Of a DNA stretch of 64,000 bases, positions 36,501 to 50,600 are shown piece by piece; positions within the stretch are counted from its first letter, which is position 1; each line of letters opens with the position of its first letter. Origin of the DNA: Schistosoma haematobium (taxonomy: Eukaryota > Platyhelminthes > Trematoda > Strigeidida > Schistosomatidae); NCBI RefSeq assembly GCF_000699445.3, contig NC_067197.1, positions 22,551,809-22,615,808 on the forward strand, in the 5' to 3' direction. Position numbers and translations under genes: made by a program. A model generated the notes under the pieces. It did not search any database. It was not told the DNA's origin and saw nothing but the letters and a program-made list of their open reading frames with translations.

Positions 36501-36873
36501 AAATATCACAAGTCAGTATGCTTCAACAAACAATTTTAAAATGGGGAAAACATTTCATACGGAACAAGCAAAAGATCAGCAAGCGTCATCTTCTTCCCCA
36601 ACACCATTTCAACAGACTGTTAATGAAACAGCAACTGTTACAAATGCTGGACAACTGAGTAGATCAGGATTTTTACGTCATCCATTACGTAAAGCTATGA
36701 GTTATGTGAAACCTCAATCAGAATCTTTTGTATCAGTTAAATCAGCTTCAAGAAGACTTCATCATACTTCAACTATTGAGAAACCGGATGATCCAAAATT
36801 CAGATCTAGCAGCAAGAGTTCAAGTCGTAATTCTTTTTATAACAATATAAAACATTTCGATTTGTCAACTAAG
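36501..36873 (+). CDS. RGS gene exon 1 as seen (N-terminal Ser-rich region)
   Basis: Acceptor TTTCAG ends at 36500; donor AAG|GTAAGA is at 36873/36874. From ATG 36541 it codes 111 residues and ends in phase 0. The peptide is rich in Ser, Thr, Gln and basic residues (for example [17 protein letters not shown] and [14 protein letters not shown]) and looks disordered. The 40 bases before the ATG are open in the same frame, so they could be 5'UTR or coding. Confidence 0.78.
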
Positions 36874-39800
36874 GTAAGAACAAAAAAATTCTCAAAATAA
36901 AGAATGAACAAGATTCACTTAACATTTGATTACACGATTGTGGTTACCGCCTTATCATAGTTAACTTAAATTTATGGAATATTTTATAAGGAAAATCTGA
37001 GTTTTGATTTTTCCTAACTATTAAGATACCAACTATTCTTTCTGTATTAGATTTGGGCTTACTATGTTTCTCTTCTAGTGTATATTGTGTTTGCACAATA
37101 TCTAATTTTTTTCTTAGATTTTTGCGACTAGTGTTTGTTTAGACAATTTTGATTTCCTGTTCAGTAGTTACAATTAATCAATAAATAATTCCTAACTAAC
37201 TAGGTATACATTCAGAAAAATAATAAAATATTTCGAATATACAGGTGGCGACTAAAAGAAAAAAAACTCTAACATGATTTATCTATATACGGAAAGCGGT
37301 CCCCTTCGTAAATTTTTTAAATAGTCAGTAACAGAATTTTCCAACTTAAAAAAATTAAGGTTCGAATTATGGCTCCAGTTTTCTTTAAGATCAACAAACA
37401 ATATTGTCTAGACGATTGCCTAAAAAAGGGATATTGTTTTAGATCAATCTTCTTCAGATGTCAAACAAAAGCTTATGATGGCACTTCAGTTACATGTTTT
37501 GCTTTATAACATTTCATTAGAGTTGAAACTTGAATGGTCATATATTTGACAGTCTAAATCATCCAACGTCTTTTTTTGTATTAAAAAGCGGGAATATTGA
37601 TTGATGTACTATTTCATGGAGCGTGCTAAGGTTTAGCGATACCATTCATGGATGCCAGGTCAGTGGATCCAATAGTGATAGTGTTTAACATCAACCAATG
37701 CACGAAATTGAGCGACCATCTTCCATTTTACTGAGGTAGATATCTGTCTCGACTGGTCACGGTTTCTCACTAGAACTCCGAGAATTCCCTCACGAAGCTA
37801 GTCACTAGTGAGCACATGATAATTATCAGCATAGGAATTGTGAAGATTTTAATAAGTTTTCAATTGAGATCATGAACCGATTGATGTTAGAGCACCATTG
37901 AAAACCTAGAAGCACTGGACGGCCGTTTTATGTATACGATGTTGTAGAAAACAACAAGAAAAAGTATTAGTTTGTAGGTTATTTCCAATTTATTTATATT
38001 TAATCATTATTTACCATTGTTTCTATAAACCACTTCTGCAAATGTCAATTAAATAACATGTATTGATTTCTACAGTAAAATCTATCAAAACGTTGAACTA
38101 TATATATGCCATGCACTACTAAATACTATTTAGTTTTTATTCAAAAATTGAAATCATCGAAAGGAAATGAGTTCATTACAGCGAAATGTGATCATTACGT
38201 AACTCCAGTGCATTTTCAAATTTATAACATACAGTCCAAAACCAATCAGCAACAAGCCTATATTATTATCACAATTAGAATCATTCATAATTTATTTACG
38301 TAAACTTGAATTCAGTCAAATAAAAACTAATTTCGATTAGATGGTGGTTGAAGGTAGCCGACAGGAAACCCTGGACCCGGGTTTCGTGTTACTTGGCACT
38401 CGTCAGCAAGGCGTACCTGTATTCTTGAGGGAACCGGTGCTCCTTGGCGGATTCGATCCCGTGTCACCCAGTTTCACAGTCAGAAACGTTACCACTGAGC
38501 TATCCCGGCCGCGACCAACCTCCGATTATTTGTGAAAAACTAATTTCGTCAGGTTTATATTTTATTGATAGTAAAGTACATTAATTATTTCTTGCTGTAT
38601 TATTCACTATTTCATTCGACTTTTATTTCCTTTTTTTAAAAATACATCTAAGCCAACGAATGAATGTTTACAAATGAATGATCATTCAAATCGATCAACT
38701 ATACAGGAAGTTTACACTGGGGAATCATGTTATTCAACAACACCTAAACAAGCCATAAAAATTGATGTAGAAAGAAAAACCAAACAAAAAGAGTAAGTAA
38801 TTCTGACTGTATCTTTTCAATAATAAGCAGAATTTCAGGTTATTAATATTCATATATATACGCCTTTGATGTTGCAGTTAAGATATAAAAATCCAAATCA
38901 TTTCTGGTTACTTATTTACACAAAAATACGTTGATAAGAAAGAAGATATGTCTAAGGAAAACAAATGACAATGAATTTTACCCTTAATGAAACTAATATT
39001 GTGGTGTGTGCTACTGATGTTGACAGATATGAGTTGTATGTATCATCGATCGAAAGTAAAGTGCTCGGAGGCAGAAGGTTAAGATCTATGAGAAGAGAAT
39101 GATTGGTGTGGAAATGAAAGAACAATGAAGTCTGACACGATTGATTGACAGTTTGCAAATGAAGTGTTTACTGTATGGTTCTCAGATTTTGCTAAGATGT
39201 TCTATAATTTTGTATTCAAATATATTTGGTTGTCCCTACTTGTGTTCACTATAGTAATATCAGCTTCAGTGTTGTGTCTACACTTAATCTTTTTTATTTA
39301 TTATACATGACATAGTGAATTCACAAAAAAATTGTTAAATATATACGTAATCTCTGGTTTAGATGATGATAAACTAAAATATTAGTCAAAGATGAGTAGT
39401 GGCTAGCAGTGGAATCCTATTTGGGACTCATCAGCTGGATACACCTGTATCGCAGAGTTGATGTTCAGTCCGAGACTCAAACGTATTGCTGTTCGCTTCA
39501 AACGCCATCGCGTTATCCACCTGGCTACTGAGTCCTGATAGCCACCTGCTTGTGCAATGGGATGAAGTTTAAATTCACTTGGTGTTGTTTTACTTTTATC
39601 TTCCCATTGTTAATTGATTGATCAATATCTTGTGGATAACGAGATGTTGTTTGAAGCGAACGGTACTGGGTTCGAGTCCCGGAGTGAATATTAACTCTGA
39701 GATGCAGATACGTCCAGCTGACGAGTCCTAAATTGGACAAAATACTCCAGTGCTAGCCACTATCCATCTTTGCTTCAAAAACTTGTGACTTAAGGTTATA

Positions 39801-41640
39801 TCGAGGCAATTCGCATAAGATACACATATGCCAACATGAAACTGATCAAATGTAGTCCTAAATAACAATGTAAAGATACAAGTAAAACAACATCAAGTGA
39901 ATTGAAATATTAGTCGCTAAAATATCTGTATGGATTAAATTCATAATTTACTTCATCACTTAGTTTTTCATAGACTTAAATATTTGCCTTACTGTCTTAC
40001 ATTTTAATGCATTTTAATTTTTTTATTAAGTTATTGATGTACTCACTGTAATACAAATGACAAAATACTTAACTAAACTACAGGAATAAACAATTATGAC
40101 TAATGGATTTTTCTAATTTTTCAACTTACATCTTCATAACCGATTGGAATAAGATGTAAACTGACCCATAATGTTGTTGTTAAGTTTTGTGTATTTTCTA
40201 TTTATTTATTTAAAATAAATTAAAATGAAAAAAACGAAACGGAGTTTGGTAAGTAGATTGTCTGACCATATTTACATTATATGATAAAAGTTTGGCTATC
40301 AGTCATATAGTTTCATTTCAAACTTACTGAATATAGTCACTTCATATACTAAGGTTCGCATTACAATTGAAATTATTGACACGTTTGTGCAATTCAATTA
40401 CTGAAAAGAATATCAAAGCTAAAGTAGTTTATCACGATTATTATAAATAAAGTCATAGCGATATCGAAAGTGTAGATACTGTCATTCAATTGTTATTGTT
40501 AACCAACAACAGAAATGTAACTTTCAATAATGACAACAGTTACCAATGTCAATAATCAATTATATTGAATGAATGTGAATAGTCCTTTTTAATTTCATAG
40601 TGATTTTCATAGAATCTATCTCTGATAATTAAGATTCGTGTCTGCTATTAATAATAGTTTGGTAAATTCCAACAAATAACGATGACACTAATAATCATAA
40701 TAGTATCAATAATAGTAATCGAAATCAATATTCAAATTACATTTTAAGTACAGTTGGATGATTGTTAACGGCAAAATTCAGGGAGTACATTTAGCTCTAT
40801 ATGGGACTAATCATCTGGATCGACCTGCATCATAGATTTGGTGTTCACCCCGGGACTCGAACTTCATTCCTTTCACTAAGAACGCGTTGTTCATTTAGCT
40901 GTTGAGTTCAGAGAGTCAATGGCCTGTGGAAATGCAGTGATAAATACCAATGGGGAAATTTAAACAACCAATACAAAAATGAATTAAAGTTTACCCCATT
41001 GCGCAAGCTAGTAGCTATCAGGACTCAGTAGCTAAGCGGGTAGCGAGATGACATTTGAAGCGAACAGTACTGGGTTCGAGTGCCTGAGTGAACATCAACT
41101 CGGATGCAGGCATACCCAACTGACGAGTCCCAAATAAGACGAGATGCGCATCCTGAATCCCACTACTAGCCGCCATCATCTATGCTCATAATACTTGTGA
41201 CTTTAGGTAATATGGAGGGGATGCGCACAGCACGACCACATTCCTATAAGAGACTGATCTATTGCCACCCTAAACACCAATAACAAGATGCAAACAGCCA
41301 ATATAAGTGAATTCAAATCCAAATTGCGTCTTGATGCATCATTATAATTACACAGTATATTCTGTTTTAATACTTCGATAACAACAATTTCTTTCATTTC
41401 GTTCTTTTGGTAATTAAATTTTTTCCTACAATGGGAAATTATCTTAACATAAATGGGTAACATATGTTATTGTTTTGCAAATTAACTCATTTACCGAATT
41501 ATTTCATCTTTTATTTCATAATTTATTTTGTAGGTTCATTTACTTGATAATGAAAATAAAGGCTTGACATATAAACCTATGAACATGAAATATTATACAT
41601 GTTGCGTTTTATAGGTTTCAGTTTCCGATGAACATTTTTA

Positions 41641-41681
<41 letters not shown>

Positions 41682-44600
41682 TGTGAACATGTGTGAAGTG
41701 TAACTGTCTTATAGTTATACTACTCTAATAAACATTTAACTTAAAACATAAGTTGGGTATATATCATCTTCTATTTACATGTACTCAATACTGTTTGTGG
41801 ATATCTATTTAATAATAATAAAAAAATAAGAATACTAAATAACAAAAGTATCACTGACGATAACCAAATTAACTCAATGGATATAAATATGTATAATAAT
41901 TTGAACATTTCTCTATTGATGAATTAAGAGAAAGTAGTAATAGTTTTTGTATCTGGTGTTAAATATAGAAAATCTAAAAACTAAGCACCCTTTTAAACGA
42001 CTTGAATCCGTTTGATTGTGGTTGGACATTTTAGTAAAGCGATTGTCTCTGACTAATCACTTTTAGTCTTACATTACTTTGATTCTTAGCTTATAAAATG
42101 TAAATATGTAAGAAATTTATAGTGATTAATTGAAAACGGGCTAAGACTACAAATTAATTAAATAATCATTGTTAGTGATCAATATCACAGATAATTAAAG
42201 GGAAATATCTTGTAGTGTGGGTTACTTATATCCATATATGTAATATATAACGGTGGTCAGGCATAGAATATATATTTCAGTAGAAGGTCGGTGAGGAAAG
42301 AACAGGAACGGAATGCAATTGGTATGAAAATGCATGAACAATGAAATCTAAGACAATGGAGTGATGTTTGCAACAGGAACAGTCAAGTTTGAGATGATAG
42401 ATTGGTATTTTGCAAATTAACAATTTACTGTATGGTTCCCATATTTTATTGAGATGCTCTGCAATTTCGTGCCAAATACATTCTATTATCCTCACTGGTG
42501 TTCTTGTTCACTACATTTTATTTATTACTTACTTACTTACGCCTGTTACTCCCAATGGAGCATAGGCCGCTGACCAGCAATCTCCAACCCACTCTGTCCT
42601 GGGCCTTCTTCTTCAGTTCCATCCAATTCTTGTTCATTTTTCTCATGTCTATTTCCATTTCTCGGCGTAATGTGTTCTTTGGTCTTCCTCTTTTCCTTTG
42701 GCCTTCAGGATTCCATGTGAGGGCTTGTCTTGGGACGCAGTTGGGTGCTTTCCTCAATGTGTGTCCTATCCACTTCCAGCGCTTCTTCTTGATTTCTCCC
42801 TCCATTGGGATCCGGTTTGTTCTCTCCAACAGTGGGTTGTTGCTAATAGTGTCCGGCCAACGGGTCCGAAGTATCTTGCGTAGACAACTGTTAATAAACA
42901 CCTGTATTTTCTGGATGATGGCTTTCGTAACTCTCTAAGTTTCCTCCCCATACAGTAGAACTGTCTTGACATTTGTATTGAAAATCCTGACTTTGGTGTT
43001 GGTTGACAGTTGTTTTGAGTACCAGATGCTCTTAAATTGTAAATTTGCTGCTCATGCATTTCCGACACGCGCCTTCACATCCGCATCAGGTCCACCGTGT
43101 TCACAATGATACTGCCCAATTATGTAAAGATTTTTACATCTTCCAAATCTTCTCCATCAATTGTGGTTGGATTGGTGCATGCTGTGTTGTATCGGAGAAT
43201 CTTGCTTTTCCCTTTGTGTATATTGAGACCTACTGCTGCTGAGGCTGGTGCTACACTGGTCGTTTTCTCCTGCATTCGTTTTTACGATTGCGATAGGAGG
43301 GCCAGATCATCTGCGAAGTCTAGATCGTCCAGCTGCATCCTAGATGTCCACTGTATCCCGTGCTTCCCTTCAGATGTTGACGTCTTCATGATCCAGTCGA
43401 TCACCAGGAGAAAGAGAAAGGGTCACGAAGTTGGGCGTCTACGCAGTCCCTCATCCTGTTTAACAATACCCTGTTGAAGACTTTTCCCGGTGTTGAGAGA
43501 AGAGTGATGCCCCTGTAGTTATCACACTTGCTGAGATTGCCTTTCTTCGGTATTTTGATCAGAAGTCCTTCTTACCAGTCTGTTGGTACTTGTTCCTCAT
43601 CCCAAATCTTATTGAAGAGTATGTGGAGTATCCTTATCTTATTTATCTTATTTATATTGGTGTATTAATATTATTGTTACTAATATTATTGTTATTAATT
43701 AACATAGTTTTTGTTGCATTAATTAAAACCAGATCATAAAAACAAAAATTTCTAAATATTGATTATATCAGATGGGTTTTTTGGATATCATAGTAATTTC
43801 AATGGTTAAGATCATGAGTCAGTTTAAGCTAGTACTCACTAGTGCCTGGCTTCAAGACGTATATCCTGGAGTTCTAGTGAGAAGTAGTGATCAGTGGAGT
43901 TCAACCACGTCTGTTGTGAGATAGTAACTCACTGAAGACAATGGTGGATGTGTCGCTCAATTTCGTGGGTTAGTTGAAGTTAGACATTGACACTGTTGGA
44001 TGCCGGCTCAGTGGTCTAGTGGTTAAGTGCTCACGCGCGAAACCAGTAGGTCCTGGGTTTGAATCTCGCAGGGAGCGAGGTCGTGGATGCGCACTGTTGG
44101 TGAGTTCCACAATAGGACGAAACGGCCGTCCAGTGCTTCCAGGTTTTCCATGGTGGTCTAGCTTCAACTGACTCATGATCTTAATCATTGAAATTATTGA
44201 TTCTATCACAATAAATAAGTAAATTCCGATAAATACTATCAGGAGAACGTCTATCGTTAAAACATTAAATGTTCAGTAACAAAAAAAATGATAATAAAAC
44301 ACAAACAAAACGAATGGACAACAAAATTTTATTATTACTAGTTCATCAAGTAACGAGAATATAAGTCAATCATTCAATGAAATATGATTCAGAAAACAAA
44401 GAATTAGAATGAAGATGAATGCTAAGAAAAGTAAAAAAAAGAAAATAATTAAAGACAGCATATGTAACATGTTTCTTTTTTTTATAATTAAAAATTACTC
44501 ATGTATCTGTATTCAACTATCAATAGAACAATGAGAAGACGAAATTGACCTGAAAAGATGTGATGTATTTACGTTATACATTTCGAACAATCTGGTCACA

Positions 44601-47600
44601 TATATAGTTGTCAAGACATTTTAATAAAGGTCAATTAAATGAAAGTTCAAGTAAAAAGGTAACAAAGGGGAGAGAAATAATGTTTACATCGTATAGAATG
44701 AATAAAAAATTGTCGCTTTATTCTAAGCCATAGAATGACTTAAAGATTAGCAGGGTACACTGTTAAGTCCAAATACATCACATTTTCAGATCAACTCCAT
44801 CTTCTCGTTGTTCTATTGAAATTTATAAAAAGGGAATAATTGCTTTAAATAGATAAATAAATCCATCGTAAAATCAAACTTGTTTTATTAGTTGTATACG
44901 TTAAGTTTCATAGAATAATGTAAGACCATTTTAAGAACCAATAAAAATAAAAGAACATTGAACAGATATTTTAATATAGGATAAAAATGAGACTATAACT
45001 TATGAATGAACCAATCAAATTTAGGATAATATTGGTCTTGGATTTTGGCGCGGAATTCTTTCATCCGTCTGGTTAAATAGCGTTTTGGGATTATAGCTGA
45101 TGTTAGTTCGTGATGAAAATCTTAAATCTAATTCCTAATCTTATTCATTAACTTTAAATCATAATTTTCATTCCTCACACCGGTCGCGCAATTTTGTGGA
45201 TTGATTGAGGTTAAACATTAACACCATTGGATGGCGGCTCAGTAGTTTGGTAGGTTAAGTGTTCGCGTGCGCGACTGAAGACCGTGAGTTCAAATCCTGC
45301 GAGCGGGATCGTAGATGCGCACTGCTAAGGAGTCCCACAACAGGACGAAACGGCCGTCCAGCGCTTCCAGTTTTTCAGTGTTGGTCAGGTTTTATTCTTT
45401 GAAGATTTTTGTACATGTACAACTGACTAAGTTCATACTAGAACTAAATCATTGACTAATTTTTCCCGGTTTTTTAGTAATTTTTTGGTTCATATTATGA
45501 ATTGACAAAATACACTTATTCAAAAGTATTTATTAACAATATATAACAACATATTTATATTAATATTGTATTTCTTCTAATTATAGTATCCGCCATCTGA
45601 ATGATTTAATAACGAATATTTTACCAAGATCATTCTCTAATGCATTTAGACGACCAGTAGGTAAATGTAAAAGCGCATCGCCTACAATAGTAAATGATCA
45701 TCATATAGAAAAACTGATTGATTCTTTCAGATTTGATAATTTTGAAGTGGAAAGTCAACATTCAGAGAAATCTCCTTCTGATTTATTAACACCTAATGAA
45801 GCGTCTCCAGTTCTTAATGAACATAATGTACCAACAAGAAGTCAACTACAACAATGGGAACAATCATTTGACAAGCTTTTAGCTGATACAGGTAGAAAAA
45901 TGCTTTTTTGATTAATTGCTGTGTATTTTTCAATATACCTGAAAATATTCATTTAAATTACATAATTTGTTATGCATTGTTAAAATCGATATACAACACA
46001 AACATATTCTTATAAACTTTTAAATGCAATGTTTCACGTTGTCGTGTTATATGAAGGAGATCAGACAGAGATCCTGGATTTAATTTTTGGCAGGGTCGTC
46101 AATAAATATTACTGTGGTATTCTTTACTTAGATGAAACAGCCATCAGGTACTTACAGGTTCTCACTGGTTGTCTAACCACGGTTATTCCATGATGTAAAG
46201 TATGTATACATAATAGCAGTCCGTAAATAGTTGCCAGAATTCATCCATAATTTAATCTTCTTCGAACAAAACAGCTCATACACTAACTAGTTTCAGTGTC
46301 AATAAACAATGAACTTTAGCAAACTCATTTCTTTGAAATTCTTGAAATATTTGTAATTCATCAGTATCAACTCTTTGAGATATAATATTTCAATCTCAAC
46401 TGAGAACCAATAGAACTTAAACTTAAGTTTGTAATTTAGACATAAAAAATAACTAAATCGTCATAAATTTCGTCAACTATCCAATAAATGTAATGAATAT
46501 CAAGAACCTATGTGTTTCATCAAAAGGACCAAATAAGAATGGAATATTATCAAAAAGCGATAAATTTTGAGGTCGTTTAAGACTCATTGTATACTTACGA
46601 CTATCTTACTGTTATTCTATAATAATAACAATAAGTATGTTGCTTCCTCTATCAGTAGTATCTATATTTCCCGAAGTGAATTACAATAGAAAGCTGTATT
46701 ATTAAGTTTTTCATTTATTGTTATAGTCAATGACACTACTTGAACAGTAAATATCATTTCAATTTTTTAAAACATCAAATACTCATAGATTTTGATGCTG
46801 AATAAAATCACAAACATGCCATTTTTTTCTTTAAATTCACTCATTGGTAAGTAATTTTACGCATAATTTAATTTTACAGATGGTTTGTCTCAATTTCATC
46901 ACTTTTTGAGATCAGAATACAGTGAAGAGAATATTGAGTTTTGGTTAATTTGTGAATTGTATAAACATCTACCACAAGAAGATCTTGGTGAAGAATCACG
47001 AAGAATTTATCGTCTTTATTTAGCGCCACATTCACCACATGAGGTAAATTGTGAGCTAAAATTAATCTTACTCTCTGTAATACATGAATATAAAAACAGT
47101 TGTATTTCATTAGTGATGACTATGAAAAGTACCGGTTCGTCGTGGTTTTTGATTGACTTGTCATAAAATACGTTTTAGGTTCCTTAATAACACAACTGAA
47201 TAGCACAGTGTACTTATTTTGTTTTAAAAGTCAAAATTTCTGTTTAATATGTTTTAAGGTTATAATAAAAAAAGCTAGGAATAATAAGACTTTTAGTTTC
47301 TTAATATTACTAAACATTTGTTTTATAAATGACTCAGGTATTTGGTTATGTTAGTTCTCTGAAACTACTAGAAATCTCAATACAACACTTTGGGAAGTAG
47401 TTGTGAACTTCGGTAATTGGTTGACTTTCTTGAACATTTTGAACAGCATAATGTTGGATTCGTTATAAACTCGATCTAATGAAATCCTTCAGCCGTCGTT
47501 TCCTTATTACCCCTTCAGCTAGAAGCTTGTTTGTTTTCTCCCACAGTAGGCTGTTGCTAATAGTATCCGGTCAACGGACATTTAGTATCTTGAGTAGAAA

Positions 47601-50600
47601 ATTGTTTATAAATATTTGTACTTTTTTGATGATGGTTGTTGTGGCCCTCCAAGTTTCAGCTCCATACAGTAGAACTGTCTTGACGTTCGTATTGAAGATT
47701 CTGACTTCGATGTTGACTGACAGTTGTTTGGGATTCTGTATGTACTTCAGTTGTAGGAATGTTACCGTTGCTTTGGTAATCCCTGACTTTAGGTCTTCAT
47801 CAGATCCTCCTTGTTCATCTGTGATGCTGATCAGGTATGTGAAAGTTTCCATCTCTCTCAGAGCTTCTCCATCAAGTGTGAGTGGGTTGGTATTCTCTGT
47901 GTTCTACTTCAGGATCTTTGTTTACCCTTTGTGTTTGTTGAGGAGTACTGCTTCAGAGGCTACACTGCTACAATGGCTAGTGATTTTCTAGTATGGTAAA
48001 TATCTGCTTATCATAACTAGTTTCACGGAATATTGATAAAATCATAGTGAGTAGTGTAAATACCGACTATTAAAAAACATATTCATATTCTAATCATTTA
48101 AATATTCATCGATTACATCAATACCCCAAAGTATATCTTAATCAATAAGTGACTGTCATATAAGTTCTGTTAATTCAAGTGAAGTAAATTATCATGTAAG
48201 TTACTATATTTTCTGACCAAAAGAATAAACACAAGCTAATATTATGTAAGTGAAACCTTAGAAAATCGATTTCAGTCTTCTTTAAGTAATTAATTGAAAT
48301 AAAACTGACTAAACACAGACCATTCTTGTATTAATAATTTAATGATTTGGTTTCTATGATCCGTTTAGTCATAATAAGTTACTTTCACTGTACTTCCAAT
48401 TTATAAAGTATATTTTCATCAAGATCAAACATTTGTTGATACTAGAATAAATGACCAATGTTTCGGGTGGCAAACATTAGTATCTTTTATTATGGATGTA
48501 TATACGTAACCTATAACAAATTTTGTAATTATCAGTCAATCATTCTATATAACTTCAAGTTTGAACCATTATATTCCTATCATTATGAATCTTTATGTAT
48601 ATTTAATATCTGGATCAACTTCTTCAGTATATAAGATTGAGATCTTCATTTATTGAGTTATAATACTTTTCAGTCATGATAGGATTAATTAAGCAAACCT
48701 TTTAAGAATATACAGAAATTTATTATAACAGAAAAGATTAATAAGTAGTTATTGCATTATATGTAGGGAATGATTGAATTCAGTTTAAACTATATATGAC
48801 TGTTCACTCAGAAAGTTCTCTACATTGGAATACCTAATACTTCATTTTGGAAATACTTAAATATTATTTATTGATCAAACGTATGTTATTAATCTGTTAA
48901 TTCATGACCATAGGAAGATCCGTACAACTTCTTTTATTTCAATATACAGTTCATTAAAAAAAACAACGATGTACTGGATCATTTACACCTCTGTTTGTAT
49001 ACTCTATGTTTTTTTAAAGGTTAATTTAGATTCGGAAACTCGGAATCAAACAATCGCTAGCATAACAAATCCAACTAATGAATCATTTATTTTAGCTCAA
49101 CAAACTATTCAAGGATTAATGAATAAAGATTCTTATCAGCGGTTTTTACGTTCTTCGTTTTATTTTGAATTAAAACAGTTAGTTTGGCATACATATCCAG
49201 AAAATGATGAACCGACAAATTCAGAATCTAATATACATGATACTATCATATCAAATAATCAAACTCAATATTTCATATCAAGAGATCCAATCACTGACAA
49301 TACATCCAGTCCATGTTCTGAAGAAGAACATGTCAAGGTAGGTATATAATTAACAAAATATTTTCTTCAATTAAATATTGACAGGTAATAACTAAAACCT
49401 AAATTGAATTATACGTTAGATTTCTTTTTCAAATAAACAGTTTACTTACTTGATAAGCACTAAACTTTTATCTAGTTTGTAAACAATCTACTGTAAGTCG
49501 TAAATAATCTGATTATATTGTTTCTCAGACAAGAAAGTTTCATATCTAGCTTGATTGTTCTGTAATTTGACGAGAATATTTTTCAATAACCATTTAAAAG
49601 AAATTTTAATTTGTTAATTGAATAGACAAGCCAATGTACATTGGTTAAACTATCATGGGTATATTACACAAAAATGTAATATACACTGAAAGCTAGTCTG
49701 TTTAATTCATAGTTACCTAATAGATATTCGAAAATTTAGTTTAATCTAGTAATTAGTCTGATAAACTTATAAAATTTTTTTCCTAATTAACTAACAATAA
49801 TCAAATCACAGTTTTACAATAATGAGTTATAAAATTATGATTAAATATCATGTTGTTTAGTCATTAGGGCTGATTGAAATCAATTGAATAATTTGTAAAG
49901 CAGCTGATAAATTGATTGAGAATGCATAGTGACAGATTTTTGTTTGGTGTTAAGAATTCCACTCAAATTACTTGATAGTCCACTTTTAGAAAAGAAAGGA
50001 AATCGTTAGGAAGGAATGCAGATCGTTAAATTTGATTACATATAATATTGTGATTGTTTGACAGAATAATGTCTAATGATTTATCTAGTAAAGAAATACT
50101 ACTTTTAGAGGCATATACATCAATACCGTTGAATGCCGGCTCAGTGGTCTAGTTGGTTAATTGCCTGGCGTGAGACTGATAGGTTCGATTCTCGTGGGGT
50201 GCGGGATCGTGGATGCGCACTTCTGAGGAGTCCCATATTAGGACGAAACGGCCGTCCAGTGCTTTCAGGTTTTCCATGGTGGTCTAGCTTCAATCGACTC
50301 ATGATTTCAGTCAGTGAAATTTATATGAGGGCCAAGACTCTATCACTAAAGCAAATGGTTTATTTTCAATAAATATCTAGCTTAAATGTATTTAAGAGTA
50401 AGCCAGTGTATTAACATTATGGAAAATAAAATCAACATAGAAATGGTAAATTTATTCCTTAATCATTAGAATAACACAAAGTGTGTATAACTTGTCATAT
50501 AATTAAAATTATTATTTCTTATTCACTACTACAATTAATTAAATGCTACGAAGATATTAATTTACAGTTTAAATGTTTTAAATTGATTGTTAGATCGTAT

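Noticed and set aside
38341..38535. 64-codon open frame on the + strand
   Set aside because: It is the antisense of the family C SINE.
48969..49019. Hydrophobic start joined to the RGS sequence
   Set aside because: The RGS domain continues directly from exon 4 into VNLDS after the acceptor at 49019. The preceding residues are intron.
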